In this document: positions 24,404 through 34,361 of the stretch, piece by piece
How the letters are laid out: each line of letters begins with the position of its first letter
Numbering within the stretch: the stretch's first letter is position 1
Assembly (NCBI GenBank): GCA_027488735.1
Contig: JAIYBB010000001.1
Span: forward strand, 248,001 to 312,000
Direction: 5' to 3'
Length of the DNA: 64,000 nt
Origin: Comamonadaceae bacterium
GTDB lineage: Bacteria; Pseudomonadota; Gammaproteobacteria; Burkholderiales; Burkholderiaceae_C
Made by a program: the position numbers and the translations under genes
Notes under the pieces: model-generated
Databases searched by the model: none
Seen by the model: only the letters and a program-made list of their open reading frames with translations
Told to the model about the DNA's origin: nothing

Positions 24404-25819
24404 ATGGCCAAGACCGTCGCCGACGTCATGAAGGACGTCAAAGACAACGAAATTAAATTTGTTGACTTCCGCTTCACCGATACCCGTGGCAAAGAACAGC
24501 ACGTGAGCGTGCCGATTTCAGCGTTCAACGAAGACAAATTTTCTGAAGGCCACGCATTCGACGGTTCTTCCATCGCCGGTTGGAAAGGCATTGAAGCCTC
24601 TGACATGTTGTTGATGCCTGACCCCAATACCTCATTCATCGACCCCTTCTTCCAAGAGCCCACTTTGGTGTTGTCATGCGATGTGCTCGAGCCCGGTGAC
24701 GGCAAAGCCTACGACCGCGATCCGCGTTCTATCGGCAAGCGCGCAGAGGCTTACCTCAAAGCCTCCGGCATGGGCGACACCGCTTACTTCGGACCCGAGC
24801 CAGAGTTTTTCATTTTTGACAATGTGCAATGGGGCAATGAAATGTCCGGCGCATTCTTCAAGATCGACGAGTACGAAGCCCCTTGGAACAGCGGCGCCAA
24901 ACTCGAAGGCGGTAACCGCGGTCACCGTCCCACGGTCAAAGGCGGCTATTTCCCCGTGCCTCCCGTCGACAGCACGCAAGACATGCGCGCCGAAATGGTC
25001 ATGTTGATCGAAGAAATGGGCATCCCGGTTGAAGTGTTCCACCACGAAGTGGCGGGCGCCGGTCAAAATGAAATCGGTACCAAATTCAGCACCTTGGTTG
25101 AACGCGCTGACTGGACCCAAAAACTGAAATACGTGGTCTGGAACGTGGCTAACGCTTACGGCAAAACCGCGACTTTCATGCCCAAGCCCATCGTTGGCGA
25201 CAACGGCTCCGGCATGCACGTTCACCAGTCCATTTGGAAAGACGGCAAAAACCTGTTTGCAGGCAAAGGCTACGCTGGTTTGAGCGACACCGCTTTGTTC
25301 TACATCGGCGGCATCATCAAGCACGCACGTGCATTGAACGCCATCACCAACCCCACCACCAACAGCTACAAGCGTTTGGTGCCCGGTTTTGAAGCGCCGG
25401 TGAAGTTGGCTTACTCCAGCCGTAACCGTTCTGCCTCTATCCGTATTCCGCACGTGGCCTCTGACAAAGCACGCCGTATCGAAGCGCGTTTCCCCGATCC
25501 CATGGCCAACCCCTACCTGTGCTTTGCCGCACTGATGATGGCGGGCTTGGACGGTATCGAAAACAAAATCCACCCCGGCGAAGCAGCCACCAAAGATTTG
25601 TACCATTTGCCCCCAGAGGAAGACGCGTTGGTGCCCACCGTGTGTCACAGCTTGGACCAAGCCTTGGAGTATTTGGACAAAGGCCGTGGCTTCTTGACCA
25701 AAGGCGGCGTGTTCACTGACAGCATGATCGATGCTTACATCGAACTCAAAATGCAGGAAGTCACACGTTTTCGCATGGCCACCCATCCGGTGGAATTCGA
25801 CATGTACTACTCACTCTGA
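24404..25819 (+). CDS. glnA: Type I glutamine synthetase
   Basis: 471 residues, normal length for the dodecameric GSI-beta enzyme. It condenses ammonia and glutamate with ATP. Family markers include [26 protein letters not shown] [26 protein letters not shown] and the adenylylation loop DLYHLPPEE with Tyr 400, so activity is probably tuned by GlnE. AGGAGA precedes the start. It is the first gene of a nitrogen-control cluster ending in ntrB and ntrC, separated from these by a strong terminator. Confidence 0.97.
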   Translation: MAKTVADVMKDVKDNEIKFVDFRFTDTRGKEQHVSVPISAFNEDKFSEGHAFDGSSIAGWKGIEASDMLLMPDPNTSFIDPFFQEPTLVLSCDVLEPGDGKAYDRDPRSIGKRAEAYLKASGMGDTAYFGPEPEFFIFDNVQWGNEMSGAFFKIDEYEAPWNSGAKLEGGNRGHRPTVKGGYFPVPPVDSTQDMRAEMVMLIEEMGIPVEVFHHEVAGAGQNEIGTKFSTLVERADWTQKLKYVVWNVANAYGKTATFMPKPIVGDNGSGMHVHQSIWKDGKNLFAGKGYAGLSDTALFYIGGIIKHARALNAITNPTTNSYKRLVPGFEAPVKLAYSSRNRSASIRIPHVASDKARRIEARFPDPMANPYLCFAALMMAGLDGIENKIHPGEAATKDLYHLPPEEDALVPTVCHSLDQALEYLDKGRGFLTKGGVFTDSMIDAYIELKMQEVTRFRMATHPVEFDMYYSL

Positions 25820-25838
25820 GCACAGGCATGCGATTCAA

Positions 25839-25860
25839 TCACGGGCTGCAAAGCCTGTGA
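25839..25860 (+). other. GNRA-tetraloop hairpin after glnA
   Basis: TCACGGGCT (25839-25847), loop GCAA, AGCCTGTGA (25852-25860): a 9-bp stem with one G-U pair and a GNRA loop. It lies just ahead of the terminator and probably stabilises the 3' end of the glnA mRNA. Confidence 0.5.
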
Positions 25861-25864
25861 TCTC

Positions 25865-25889
25865 AGGGCGGCCGTGTGCCGCCTTTTTT
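25865..25889 (+). terminator. Intrinsic terminator of glnA
   Basis: GGCGGC (25867-25872), 5-nt loop, GCCGCC (25878-25883), then six T. It is a classic rho-independent terminator 45 nt after the glnA stop. Expression of the downstream ntrBC genes would need read-through or its own promoter. Confidence 0.85.
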
Positions 25890-25913
25890 CATGGTGCCAA
25901 GGAGAATTACGCG

Positions 25914-26414
25914 ATGAACAAGCCGCTTCAAATTGTTTGCATCTTGGCCAGTTTGTGTGTTGCGCCGTCTTGGGCGCAAGACCCGGCATATCCCGTGTGG
26001 CGCTGCGGCCATGAGTTCACCAACCAACCGCACCCGGGACAGAATTGCCAGCAAGTCGATTTGCCCTCGGAAATCACCATGACCGCACCGCGCAAGCGTC
26101 CCAACATAGATAAACCCAACCAAACACCGCCGATCTTGGTGATGCCGCGCATAGACTTCAATAACCCCATGCCGCCAATCATGGGCATACTCCCCATAGA
26201 CCCTAACAGCAACCCAAAGTCTTCGGTCTTGGTCATGCCGTCCATCGATATGCAAACCCAGCGGCAGCGCGATGCTTGGGCCAAAAGTATATTGAATGAC
26301 GAGTTGGTGAAAACACAAACCCGTTGTTTGCAGTTGCCCGCCAACAGCACAGACTTGGTGCGATGCCGTGCTGACGAAGCCGCTTTGCGCCGTGAATTGG
26401 CGCGCGCGCCCTGA
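25914..26414 (+). CDS. Exported protein of unknown function between glnA and ntrB
   Basis: 166 residues; AAGGAGAA precedes ATG 25914. The signal peptide ends near PSWAQ (residues 1-22). The mature part starts with WRCGHEFTNQPHPGQNC, then a Pro-rich low-complexity section with repeated units (ILVMPRID, MGILPID, VLVMPSID), and ends in a charged helix with two Cys. I do not recognise a family. It begins only 25 nt after the glnA terminator and its stop lies 13 nt before ntrB, so it is the first gene of the ntrBC unit. A link to nitrogen control is inferred from position alone. Confidence 0.75.
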   Translation: MNKPLQIVCILASLCVAPSWAQDPAYPVWRCGHEFTNQPHPGQNCQQVDLPSEITMTAPRKRPNIDKPNQTPPILVMPRIDFNNPMPPIMGILPIDPNSNPKSSVLVMPSIDMQTQRQRDAWAKSILNDELVKTQTRCLQLPANSTDLVRCRADEAALRRELARAP

Positions 26415-26427
26415 ACTGGACAACACC

Positions 26428-27483
26428 ATGCAGGACCAACGTTTCAGCGCATTCGATTTGCTGGCCACCCTGGTGCTGGTGGTTCGTTCGGACAATCGTG
26501 TGCTGTTTGCCAATGCGTCATTTGAAGACGTGATGGGTTTGTCACGCCGCAATTTGCACGGTGCTGATGTTCCTTCGTTGTTCGTGGATGAAGCCGCGAT
26601 CTCGCAGTCCTTGGACGGCGCCAGGCGACATGACTTCGCGGCTTTGCGATTTGATGCCCAACTCAAGCGCCAAGGTACGGAGCCCTTTGCCGTGCATGTG
26701 GTGGTGGCTGCGACAGAAGACCCGAGCGAAGTGTTGATTGAATTGCTGCCGCAGGAAACCCAAAGCCGCCAAGACCGCGAAGAACGCCAGTTGGAACATG
26801 CCCAAGCCAACAAAGAATTGATCCGCAATCTGGCGCACGAAATCAAAAACCCGCTGGGCGGCATACGCGGCGCGGCACAGTTGCTGCAACTCGAACTCGA
26901 TTCACGTGATCTGACCGAATACACCCAGGTCATCGTGCGCGAGGCAGACCGTTTGCAAACCTTGGTCGACCGTTTGCTGGCGCCGCACCGCCGTCCGCAT
27001 GTGGTGGGCAATGTGAATATCCATGAAGTGTGTGAGCGGGTGCGTACTTTGATACTCGCCGAGTTCCCCAAAGGCTTGCAAGTGCAGCGCGACTATGACA
27101 TTTCACTGCCTGAATTCAGGGGCGACATGGAGCAACTGATACAAGCCGTGCTCAATATCGCGCACAACGCTGCGCAAGCGCTGAGCGAGCGCATGGCCAA
27201 CGGCGACGCGCGCATTGTGTTGTCTACGCGTATCGCCAGACAAATCACCCTTGCCAAACACAGGTACCGGTTGGCACTGGAATTGCATGTGATTGACAAC
27301 GGCCCCGGCATCCCCGAAGACATCCGGGACCGTTTGTTTCACCCACTCGTGTCTGGCAGAGATGGCGGGTCTGGTTTGGGTTTGAATCTGGCTCAAACAT
27401 TTGTGCAACAGCATCAGGGAGTGATTGAGTGTGAAAGTCAACCGGGGCGAACGGATTTCAAAGTGTTGATTCCATTGCCTTGA
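26428..27483 (+). CDS. glnL: Nitrogen regulation sensor histidine kinase NtrB
   Basis: 351 residues from ATG 26428; the open frame extends upstream but overlaps the previous gene. An N-terminal PAS domain (about 8-105) is followed by the H-box NLAHEIKNPLGGIRGAAQLL with phospho-acceptor His 137. The ATP-binding domain has NIAHNAAQA, DNGPGIPEDIRD and GGSGLGLNLAQ. No membrane segment: it is cytosolic, as expected for a kinase controlled by PII. It phosphorylates NtrC, encoded 49 nt downstream. Confidence 0.94.
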   Translation: MQDQRFSAFDLLATLVLVVRSDNRVLFANASFEDVMGLSRRNLHGADVPSLFVDEAAISQSLDGARRHDFAALRFDAQLKRQGTEPFAVHVVVAATEDPSEVLIELLPQETQSRQDREERQLEHAQANKELIRNLAHEIKNPLGGIRGAAQLLQLELDSRDLTEYTQVIVREADRLQTLVDRLLAPHRRPHVVGNVNIHEVCERVRTLILAEFPKGLQVQRDYDISLPEFRGDMEQLIQAVLNIAHNAAQALSERMANGDARIVLSTRIARQITLAKHRYRLALELHVIDNGPGIPEDIRDRLFHPLVSGRDGGSGLGLNLAQTFVQQHQGVIECESQPGRTDFKVLIPLP

Positions 27484-27532
27484 ACGCGCAAAGCAAACGC
27501 AACCAGTATGAGACAACAGGCGAAGTGAATTT

Positions 27533-29068
27533 ATGAAACCCATTTGGATTGTTGACGACGACCAGTCGATTCGCTTTGTGCTGGAAAAGGCATTGATGCG
27601 TGAAAACCTGCCGACACGCAGCTTCACCCATCCGCGCGAAGTCTTGCAAGCGCTGAACAACATCACGCCCGAAGACAGCCCGCTAGTATTGGTGAGCGAC
27701 ATCCGCATGCCCGGCGGCTCCGGTCTGGATTTATTGGCGCAAGTCAAAGAACGCATGCCCGGTTTGCCGGTCATCATCATGACCGCGTACTCTGACTTGG
27801 ACAGCGCGGTGTCTGCGTTTCAAGGCGGAGCGTTTGAATATTTACCCAAGCCGTTTGACTTGACCAAAGCCATCGAGTTGATTCGCCGTGCGTTGGAAGA
27901 AAGCCAACGCGAAGCTGTGGGTGCTGTTGATGCGGACAACACGCCGGAGATGCTCGGGCAGGCTCCGGCCATGCAAGACGTGTTTCGCGCCATCGGGCGA
28001 CTCAGCCAAAGCAATGTGACGGTGATGATCACCGGCGAATCCGGTTCGGGCAAAGAGTTGGTCGCGCGCGCTTTGCACAAACACTCACAGCGCGCCGCCG
28101 GTCCCTTTGTCGCCATCAACACCGCAGCGATTCCTAAAGATTTGCTGGAAAGCGAATTGTTCGGTCACGAGCGCGGCGCGTTCACCGGCGCGCAAACCAT
28201 GCGACGCGGCCGTTTCGAACAAGCCGATGGCGGCACGCTGTTTCTGGATGAAATCGGCGACATGAAATTCGATTTGCAAACACGTTTGTTGCGAGTGCTC
28301 AGCGACGGGAATTTTTATCGGGTAGGTGGCCACAGCGCCATCAAAACCAATGTGCGCGTGATCGCCGCCACCCACCAAAACTTAGAGCAACGCGTGGCTG
28401 AAGGTTCTTTCCGCGAAGACTTGTTTCACCGCTTGAATGTGATTCGTTTGCGTCTGCCGCCGTTGCGCGAGCGGCGCGAAGACATACCGGTGCTGACCCG
28501 CCATTTTTTACAGCAAAGCGCACAGCAACTCGGTGTGGAAGCTAAACGCATTTCAGACTCTGCCATTGCCTTGTTGCAAGACTTTGCGTTCCCGGGCAAT
28601 GTGCGCCAATTGGAAAACATTTGCCATTGGCTGACCGTGATGGCGCCTGCACAAGCCATTGAGCCCAAAGATTTGCCGCCTGAGGTGTTGTCGCCAAGCA
28701 CCTCCTATGCTGCGGTCAGTGCCATTGCGGCTGGTTCATTGAATGGTGCAAGCCATGAAGCAACTGCGGCTGTGCCAGTCGGTCCGCCAACTGCTTTGAA
28801 TGGTCATGGCCAAAGTGGCATGCCCAAGCCCTTGGTGTTGAACATGCCCAGCGAGGACTGGCAAAGCGGTTTGGAAACGCAAGCCATGGCCTTATTGGTG
28901 GATGGACGCACCGATGTGTGGGATGAATTGACCAAGCGTTTTGAAGCGACGTTGATACAAACGGCGCTGGCGCACACACGCGGCAGACGCATTGACGCGG
29001 CCAACAAATTGGGCATAGGCCGCAACACCATCACGCGAAAAATCCAAGAGCTTGGGTTGGACGATTGA
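27533..29068 (+). CDS. glnG: Nitrogen regulation response regulator NtrC
   Basis: 511 residues. Receiver domain with acidic pocket DDD at 8-10 and phospho-acceptor Asp 56 ([10 protein letters not shown]). An AAA+ sigma-54 activator domain follows with [14 protein letters not shown] (the sigma-54 contact loop) and FLDEIGDM, then a C-terminal Fis-type helix-turn-helix ([23 protein letters not shown]). A long linker at about 395-450 is Ala/Ser/Gly-rich. It activates sigma-54 promoters such as that of glnA under nitrogen limitation. It is the only sigma-54 activator encoded in this window. Confidence 0.96.
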   Translation: MKPIWIVDDDQSIRFVLEKALMRENLPTRSFTHPREVLQALNNITPEDSPLVLVSDIRMPGGSGLDLLAQVKERMPGLPVIIMTAYSDLDSAVSAFQGGAFEYLPKPFDLTKAIELIRRALEESQREAVGAVDADNTPEMLGQAPAMQDVFRAIGRLSQSNVTVMITGESGSGKELVARALHKHSQRAAGPFVAINTAAIPKDLLESELFGHERGAFTGAQTMRRGRFEQADGGTLFLDEIGDMKFDLQTRLLRVLSDGNFYRVGGHSAIKTNVRVIAATHQNLEQRVAEGSFREDLFHRLNVIRLRLPPLRERREDIPVLTRHFLQQSAQQLGVEAKRISDSAIALLQDFAFPGNVRQLENICHWLTVMAPAQAIEPKDLPPEVLSPSTSYAAVSAIAAGSLNGASHEATAAVPVGPPTALNGHGQSGMPKPLVLNMPSEDWQSGLETQAMALLVDGRTDVWDELTKRFEATLIQTALAHTRGRRIDAANKLGIGRNTITRKIQELGLDD

Positions 29069-29073
29069 GCCTT

Positions 29074-29089
29074 CGCTTGATCTCAAGCG
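29074..29089. terminator. Weak hairpin between convergent ntrC and xth
   Basis: CGCTTG (29074-29079), loop ATCT, CAAGCG (29084-29089), 6 nt after the ntrC stop codon, in the 32-nt gap between convergent genes. There is no adjacent T run, so terminator function is uncertain. Confidence 0.35.
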
Positions 29090-29100
29090 GACTGACAGGG

Positions 29101-29883
29101 TTAGTTGTTTTTTAAATTGACCACCACAGGCGTATGGTCGCTGGGGCGTTCGTTTTTGCGCGGCGCTTTGTCGATGGTGCAAGCATCCACCTGTGTTTTC
29201 AATTGGTTCGAAACCAAAATATGGTCAATTCGCAAACCCCGGTTGCGCCTGAATGCAAACTCGCGGTAATCCCACCATGAATAACTTTTATCGGCTTGCT
29301 CGAACAGCCTGAACGCATCGATCAAACCCAAATCGATCAGCGCTTGAAAATGCGCGCGCTCTTCATCTGTGCAATGGATGGTGCCGGCCAATGCCACCGG
29401 GTCCCACACATCACGGTCGTCAACGGTGATGTTGAAGTCACCCATCAACACCAGTTTGTCGTGGCGGGTCAGTTCGTCTTTCAGCCAACCGTGCAGCGCG
29501 GTCAACCACGCCATTTTGTAAACAAATTTGTCGCTGTCAGGTGCTTGTCCATTGGGGAAATACGCACCGACCACGCGCACACCATTCACCGTGCCGGTGA
29601 TGACACGCGCCATGTCATCGGCAAAACCAGGGATGTTGTGCACCACGTCGGTGATGGCGTGCTTAGATATAAGCGCTACGCCGTTATAGGTTTTCTGACC
29701 GAAGAAAGCCACCTGATAACCAGCGGCGTCAATCTCTGCGCGTGGAAATTTATCGTCCGTAGTTTTGGTTTCTTGCAAAGCCAATACGTCAATGGCTTCA
29801 TCGCCGGTGTGCGCATTCAGCCAGTCGAGGACTTGCGGCAGGCGCACGGTGAGGGAGTTGACGTTCCAGGTGGCGAGTTTCAT
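29101..29883 (-). CDS. xth: Exodeoxyribonuclease III
   Basis: 260 residues. Endonuclease/exonuclease/phosphatase fold with LATWNVNSL, LQETKT (metal-binding Glu), GDFNI and the catalytic SDHTPVVV at the C-terminus. It removes 3' blocks and cleaves abasic sites in DNA repair. The length and motif order are normal for XthA/ExoA. It follows bioB by 9 nt on the same strand and may be cotranscribed with it. Confidence 0.93.
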   Translation of the reverse strand: MKLATWNVNSLTVRLPQVLDWLNAHTGDEAIDVLALQETKTTDDKFPRAEIDAAGYQVAFFGQKTYNGVALISKHAITDVVHNIPGFADDMARVITGTVNGVRVVGAYFPNGQAPDSDKFVYKMAWLTALHGWLKDELTRHDKLVLMGDFNITVDDRDVWDPVALAGTIHCTDEERAHFQALIDLGLIDAFRLFEQADKSYSWWDYREFAFRRNRGLRIDHILVSNQLKTQVDACTIDKAPRKNERPSDHTPVVVNLKNN

Positions 29884-29892
29884 GGATTGACT

Positions 29893-30891
29893 TTAACTCG
29901 TCGTCATCCCCAATTTACCCAACAAAGCCTGGTCCCGCTGCCAATCCGGGTTACCGGTGGTCAGCAGTTTGTCGCCGTAAAAAATAGAGTTGGCACCGGC
30001 CATGAAACACAGCGCTTGTATGGCTTCGCCCATTTGTTGACGGCCGGCCGATAAACGAACACGCGCGGTTGGCATGGTGATGCGCGCCACTGCAATCGTG
30101 CGCACAAACTCCAACAGGTCCAGCGACTCGGTGCCGTGCAAAGGCGTGCCTTCGACTTGCACCAAGTTGTTGATGGGCACGGACTCGGGGTGGGGTTGCA
30201 GATTGGCGAGTTGGTGTACCAAGCCTGCGCGTTGTGCGCGGTTTTCGCCCATGCCAACAATGCCGCCGCTGCACACGTTCATGCCTGCACTGCGCACATG
30301 CGCAAGTGTGTCCAAGCGTTCTTGGTAATCGCGGGTGCTGATGATGTCGCCGTACAACTCGGGCGCGGTGTCCAGGTTGTGGTTGTAATAGTCCAAGCCC
30401 GCGTCTTTCAAGGTGTCGGCTTGGGTTGCGCTCAACATGCCCAGCGTGCAACAGGCTTCCATGTCCAAGTCTTTGACCGCGCGAATCAGTTCGGCCACTT
30501 TTTCAATGTCGCGGTCTTTGGGTTCGCGCCAGGCAGCGCCCATGCAAAAACGGCTGGCACCATTCTTTTTGGCTTCGACCGCAGCGGCTTTGACTGCGTC
30601 CACATCCAGCATCTTGGAAGCTTCCACACCGGTGTCGTAATGCACGGATTGCGGACAGTAGCCGCAGTCTTCGGGGCAGCCGCCGGTTTTGATGGATAAC
30701 AGGGTAGAGAGTTGCACTTCGTTTGGGTTGAAGTGTTCGCGGTGAATTTGCTGCGCTTTGTAAAGCAAGTCGTTGAATGGCAGATTGAACAAATCTTCGA
30801 TGGACTGGCGGCTCCAAGTTTCAGCTGATGCGGCGGCGGGCTTGAAGGGTTTGACGAAATGAACGGCTTGTTGTGTGACTGCGGTAGGCAT
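29893..30891 (-). CDS. bioB: Biotin synthase
   Basis: 332 residues. A radical-SAM enzyme that inserts sulfur into dethiobiotin. The cluster motif C72PEDC76GYC79 is intact, with [20 protein letters not shown] and the C-terminal [15 protein letters not shown] that holds the second cluster ligand Arg region. It is transcribed away from bioA. The 191-nt region between them contains palindromic repeats, so promoters of both units must lie around these. Confidence 0.96.
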   Translation of the reverse strand: MPTAVTQQAVHFVKPFKPAAASAETWSRQSIEDLFNLPFNDLLYKAQQIHREHFNPNEVQLSTLLSIKTGGCPEDCGYCPQSVHYDTGVEASKMLDVDAVKAAAVEAKKNGASRFCMGAAWREPKDRDIEKVAELIRAVKDLDMEACCTLGMLSATQADTLKDAGLDYYNHNLDTAPELYGDIISTRDYQERLDTLAHVRSAGMNVCSGGIVGMGENRAQRAGLVHQLANLQPHPESVPINNLVQVEGTPLHGTESLDLLEFVRTIAVARITMPTARVRLSAGRQQMGEAIQALCFMAGANSIFYGDKLLTTGNPDWQRDQALLGKLGMTTS

Positions 30892-30929
30892 GGGGAAGTA
30901 AAGTAATGGATAAACAGTCTGAATATAAA

Positions 30930-31018
30930 GTAATTGGGGTCAGGTAATCGGGTAATTGGGCGTAATTGGGGTCAGATACCAATTAATTTTTAATTAATTG
31001 GTATCTGGCCCCAATTAC
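30930..31018. repeat. Palindromic repeat (REPIN-like) between bioB and bioA
   Basis: The core is a 57-bp near-perfect palindrome: left arm 30962-30988 and right arm 30992-31018 match at 26 of 27 positions and contain GGGGTCAGATACCAATTAAT. Partial direct copies of GTAATTGGGG(TCAG) sit at 30930-30943 and 30952-30960. The same unit recurs at 34321, 55047 and 59696. The paired arms and short loop are typical of REP doublets mobilised by RAYT (Y1-type) transposases. No such gene is in this window. Confidence 0.8.
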
Positions 31019-31082
31019 CTGCGGCGCCTGAGACTGACATGGCGCGGGATAATCACCGCAAATAGCTGTGTGATGCTAAAGA

Positions 31083-32435
31083 ATGACGAGGTTTTATCTG
31101 AGCTCCTTATCTACGCAACTGGTGCAACGCAGTTTGCACAGTGTCTGGCATCCGTGTACCCAAATGCAGCACCACGAAACCGTGCCCTTGGTGGCGGTTC
31201 ACCACGGCAGCGGGCCTTGGCTGTACGACCATGACGGCCACCGTTATTTGGACGCCATCAGTTCATGGTGGGTCAATCTCTTTGGTCACGCCAACCCGCG
31301 CATCAACGCGGCCTTGAAGCACCAACTCGACACCTTGGAACACGCCATGCTGGCCGGTTTCACGCATGAGCCGGTGGTGGCTTTGTCCGAAAAACTCTCA
31401 GCCTTGACAGGCGGTGTTTTGGGCCACTGTTTTTATGCGTCCGACGGCGCTTCAGCGGTGGAAATCGCACTCAAGATGAGTTTTCACAGCTGGCGCAACT
31501 GGGGCTTGAGCGATAAACAAGAGTTTGTGTGTCTCAAAGGCGGTTACCACGGTGAAACAGTCGGCGCCCTAGGCGTGACCGATGTGCCTATTTTTCGCGA
31601 TGCGTATGACGCATTGCTCAAGCCCGCGCATTGCTTGATGTCGCCGGATACCAGAAAGGCAAAGGACGGCGAAACTGCAGACCAAGTTGCACTGCGCGCA
31701 GCGCATGAACTCGAAACATTGCTGCAAGCGCGTGCCGCACACATCAGCGCTGTCATCATCGAGCCTTTGGTGCAATGCGCGGGAGGTATGGCCATGCACA
31801 GCCCGCTTTATGTGCAAGAGGTGCGGCGTTTGTGCACAGCGTTCAATGTGCATTTGATCGCCGACGAAATCGCCGTGGGCTGCGGTCGCACAGGGAAGTT
31901 TTTTGCCTGCGAGCATGCGAATATCTGGCCAGACTTTTTGTGTTTGTCCAAAGGCATCAGCGGCGGCTATTTGCCTTTGTCATTGGTGATGACGCGCGAC
32001 GAGGTGTACCAATCGTTTTACAGCGACAGCATGGCGCGCGGTTTTTTACATTCGCATTCGTACACCGGCAACCCGCTGGCTTGCCGCGCCGCGTTGGCCA
32101 CTCTGCAAATTTTTGAAGACGACGATGTACTGGCGGGCAACTTGGTGCGGGCTGCCAAGTTGAGCAACGCGCTGTCCCCGGTGGCGATGGATTCACGTGT
32201 CAAGTATTTCAGGCAGCAAGGCATGATTTGGGCTTTCGATGCGCAAGTGGATGACCCGCAACTGGCCGCTACGTTTTCGCGCCGGTTTTTCGCCAGTGCC
32301 CTGAAGCACGAATTGCTGCTGCGTCCCATAGGCACCACGGTTTACCTGATGCCGCCTTATATCTTGAGTGACGAAGACACCGGCTTGCTGGCAGAGCGTT
32401 TGCAAACGGTATTTCACGAGGTGATGCGCGCATGA
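31083..32435 (+). CDS. bioA: Adenosylmethionine-8-amino-7-oxononanoate aminotransferase
   Basis: 450 residues. Class III aminotransferase using S-adenosylmethionine as amino donor to make 7,8-diaminopelargonate. Seen are SSWWVNLFGHANPRIN, the FYASDGASAVEIALKM block, IADEIAVGCGRTGKFFACEH and the PLP lysine K290 in LSKGISGGYLPL. The start at 31083 is preceded by no clear ribosome-binding site. It is the first gene of bioA-bioF-bioD, with its stop overlapping the bioF start by 4 nt. Confidence 0.95.
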   Translation: MTRFYLSSLSTQLVQRSLHSVWHPCTQMQHHETVPLVAVHHGSGPWLYDHDGHRYLDAISSWWVNLFGHANPRINAALKHQLDTLEHAMLAGFTHEPVVALSEKLSALTGGVLGHCFYASDGASAVEIALKMSFHSWRNWGLSDKQEFVCLKGGYHGETVGALGVTDVPIFRDAYDALLKPAHCLMSPDTRKAKDGETADQVALRAAHELETLLQARAAHISAVIIEPLVQCAGGMAMHSPLYVQEVRRLCTAFNVHLIADEIAVGCGRTGKFFACEHANIWPDFLCLSKGISGGYLPLSLVMTRDEVYQSFYSDSMARGFLHSHSYTGNPLACRAALATLQIFEDDDVLAGNLVRAAKLSNALSPVAMDSRVKYFRQQGMIWAFDAQVDDPQLAATFSRRFFASALKHELLLRPIGTTVYLMPPYILSDEDTGLLAERLQTVFHEVMRA

Positions 32436-33625
32436 GTTTCACGCCATTGAACACCTTGAAATCGCATTTGAATGTAATTGATGCGCAAGGACTGCGGCGA
32501 GTCAGGCGCAGTGTGGAATCTGTGTGTCAACCGCATCTGGTGGTCGATGGCCAGCCCTTGCTGACTTTCAACAGCAACGATTATTTAGGTTTGGCGGCGC
32601 ATCCTTTGGTGATTGAAGCTTTGAAAGAGGGTGCATCGTTGTATGGTGCAGGCAGTGGTGCGTCGCATTTGATCAGCGGGCATTCGCAGGCGCACGAGCG
32701 TTTGGAAGAATTGCTGGGCATGATGTTGTCTCCGCATTTGCCGAGTGTGCGGGTGCTGTCGTTCAGCACCGGCTACATGGCAAACCTGGGCGTGCTCTCG
32801 GCCATGGCGGACGTGGCCAAAGGCGACATCACATTTTTTTCAGATGCGCTTAACCATGCGTCATTGATTGACGGCATTCGTTTATCGCGCTCGTCGTGTG
32901 AGGTGTACCGCCATGCAGATGTGGCAGATTTATCGCAGCGACTGTCGTCGTGCCAAAGCACAAGCAAGGTGGTGGTGACCGATGGAGTGTTCAGCATGGA
33001 TGGTGATATTGCACCGTTGCAAGATTTGCTGCGCTTGTGCGAGCAACACGGCGCTTGGCTCTTGTTGGATGATGCGCATGGTTTCGGTGTGTTGGGTGAC
33101 AGCGGCGCTGGTGTGTTGCAGCATTTCAATCTGCGCTCCGAGCAGTTGATATACATGGGCACGCTGGGCAAGGCGGCGGGTGTGTCCGGTGCATTTATCG
33201 CTGCACATGAAAATTTCATTGAATGGATGGTGCAACGTTCGCGCCCCTACATTTACACCACCGCTTCAGCGCCTGCACTGGCACATGCTTTGTTGGCCAG
33301 TTTGCGTCTGATTCGCGCTGATGAAGGGCGCAGACGCAGAGCACACTTGCAGAACTTGATTCAACAACTCTCCACTGCGCCCGTGCCTGCGGGTTGGACG
33401 CGGATGCATTCAACGACAGCGATTCAGCCGCTGGTGATAGGTAGCAATGAACAGGTGTTAAGGGCATCAGCAGATTTGCAGGCGCAAGGTATTTGGATCA
33501 GCGCGATCCGCGCGCCTACTGTGCCGGTGAATACGGCCAGGCTTCGCATCACCTTGTCGGCATCGCACACAACTGAAGATGTTGACCGGTTGGTGCGGGC
33601 TTTGTCCTTTGAAAGTATTTCATGA
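32432..33625 (+). CDS. bioF: 8-amino-7-oxononanoate synthase
   Basis: 397 residues. Alpha-oxoamine synthase that condenses pimeloyl thioester with alanine. FNSNDYLGLAAHP, GSGASHLISGH, DGVFSMDGDIAPL, DDAHGFGVLG and the PLP lysine K247 in GTLGKAAGVSGAF are all present. It overlaps bioA and bioD by 4 nt (ATGA) at both ends, showing strict translational coupling. Confidence 0.95.
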   Translation: MSFTPLNTLKSHLNVIDAQGLRRVRRSVESVCQPHLVVDGQPLLTFNSNDYLGLAAHPLVIEALKEGASLYGAGSGASHLISGHSQAHERLEELLGMMLSPHLPSVRVLSFSTGYMANLGVLSAMADVAKGDITFFSDALNHASLIDGIRLSRSSCEVYRHADVADLSQRLSSCQSTSKVVVTDGVFSMDGDIAPLQDLLRLCEQHGAWLLLDDAHGFGVLGDSGAGVLQHFNLRSEQLIYMGTLGKAAGVSGAFIAAHENFIEWMVQRSRPYIYTTASAPALAHALLASLRLIRADEGRRRRAHLQNLIQQLSTAPVPAGWTRMHSTTAIQPLVIGSNEQVLRASADLQAQGIWISAIRAPTVPVNTARLRITLSASHTTEDVDRLVRALSFESIS

Positions 33626-34308
33626 ATCAGTCATTTCCAACCCAAGCGTTTTCGTGTTTCGTCACAGGGACTGACACAGAAATCGGCAAGACCTTGGTGT
33701 CGTCTGCGCTGGTACATATGCAAGCCCAACGCGGCTGGCGCGTGGCCGCCATGAAGCCTGTGGCCGCAGGTGCGGAATGGCGAGATGACCGCTGGTGCAA
33801 TGAAGACGCAGACGCGCTGGCAGCTTGTGTGTCTGTGAAATTACCTCAAGCATTGACCACGCCGTATTTGTTTCAAACACCTGCTGCCCCGCATATTGCT
33901 GCTGCTTTGGAAGACAAGGTGATAGACCGCCAGCACTTGTTGAATTGCTTCAAACAGGTGAGGGCGCAGGCGGATGCGGTAGTGGTTGAAGGCGTTGGCG
34001 GCTTTCGTGTGCCTTTGAATGACAACGACGACACGGCCGACATGGCCGCCGACTTGGGTCTGCCGGTGGTGTTGGTGGTGGGCATGCGACTTGGGTGTAT
34101 CAGCCAGGCTTTGTTGACGGCTGAAGCGATTGCAGCCAGAGGCCTTTCATTGATGGGTTGGGTGGCGAATACCGTTGACCCGCAGATGCTGTATCCGCAG
34201 GAAAACACAGATGCGATTGCGCAAAGAATCAACGCGCCCTTATTGGCTTCTATTTCAAGACTCGAAGTGGCAGATGCAGCGGTTGCGGCAGCTTGCTTTA
34301 ACAGGTAA
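33622..34308 (+). CDS. bioD: Dethiobiotin synthetase
   Basis: 228 residues. P-loop-type ATPase with FVTGTDTEIGKT at the N-terminus, MKPVAAGA for diaminopelargonate binding and VVVEGVGGFRVPL as the second metal/substrate loop. It closes the ureido ring of biotin. It is the last gene of the biotin operon. The stop is followed 12 nt later by a second copy of the palindromic repeat family. Confidence 0.94.
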   Translation: MNQSFPTQAFSCFVTGTDTEIGKTLVSSALVHMQAQRGWRVAAMKPVAAGAEWRDDRWCNEDADALAACVSVKLPQALTTPYLFQTPAAPHIAAALEDKVIDRQHLLNCFKQVRAQADAVVVEGVGGFRVPLNDNDDTADMAADLGLPVVLVVGMRLGCISQALLTAEAIAARGLSLMGWVANTVDPQMLYPQENTDAIAQRINAPLLASISRLEVADAAVAAACFNR

Positions 34309-34320
34309 TTGGTCTCTCAA

Positions 34321-34358
34321 TTAATTGGGGTCAGATACCAATTAATGACCCCAATTAA
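34321..34358. repeat. Palindromic repeat between bioD and folA
   Basis: TTAATTGGGGTCA (34321-34333) and TGACCCCAATTAA (34346-34358) are perfect 13-bp arms around a 12-nt centre that carries GATACCAATTAA of the family core. It ends 3 nt from the folA stop codon, so it fills the gap between two convergent genes and could also act as a bidirectional stem-loop at their 3' ends. Confidence 0.8.
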
Positions 34359-34361
34359 CCA

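Noticed and set aside
24674..25786. A 370-codon open frame antisense to glnA.
   Set aside because: It has no family features, and the plus strand is unambiguously glutamine synthetase.
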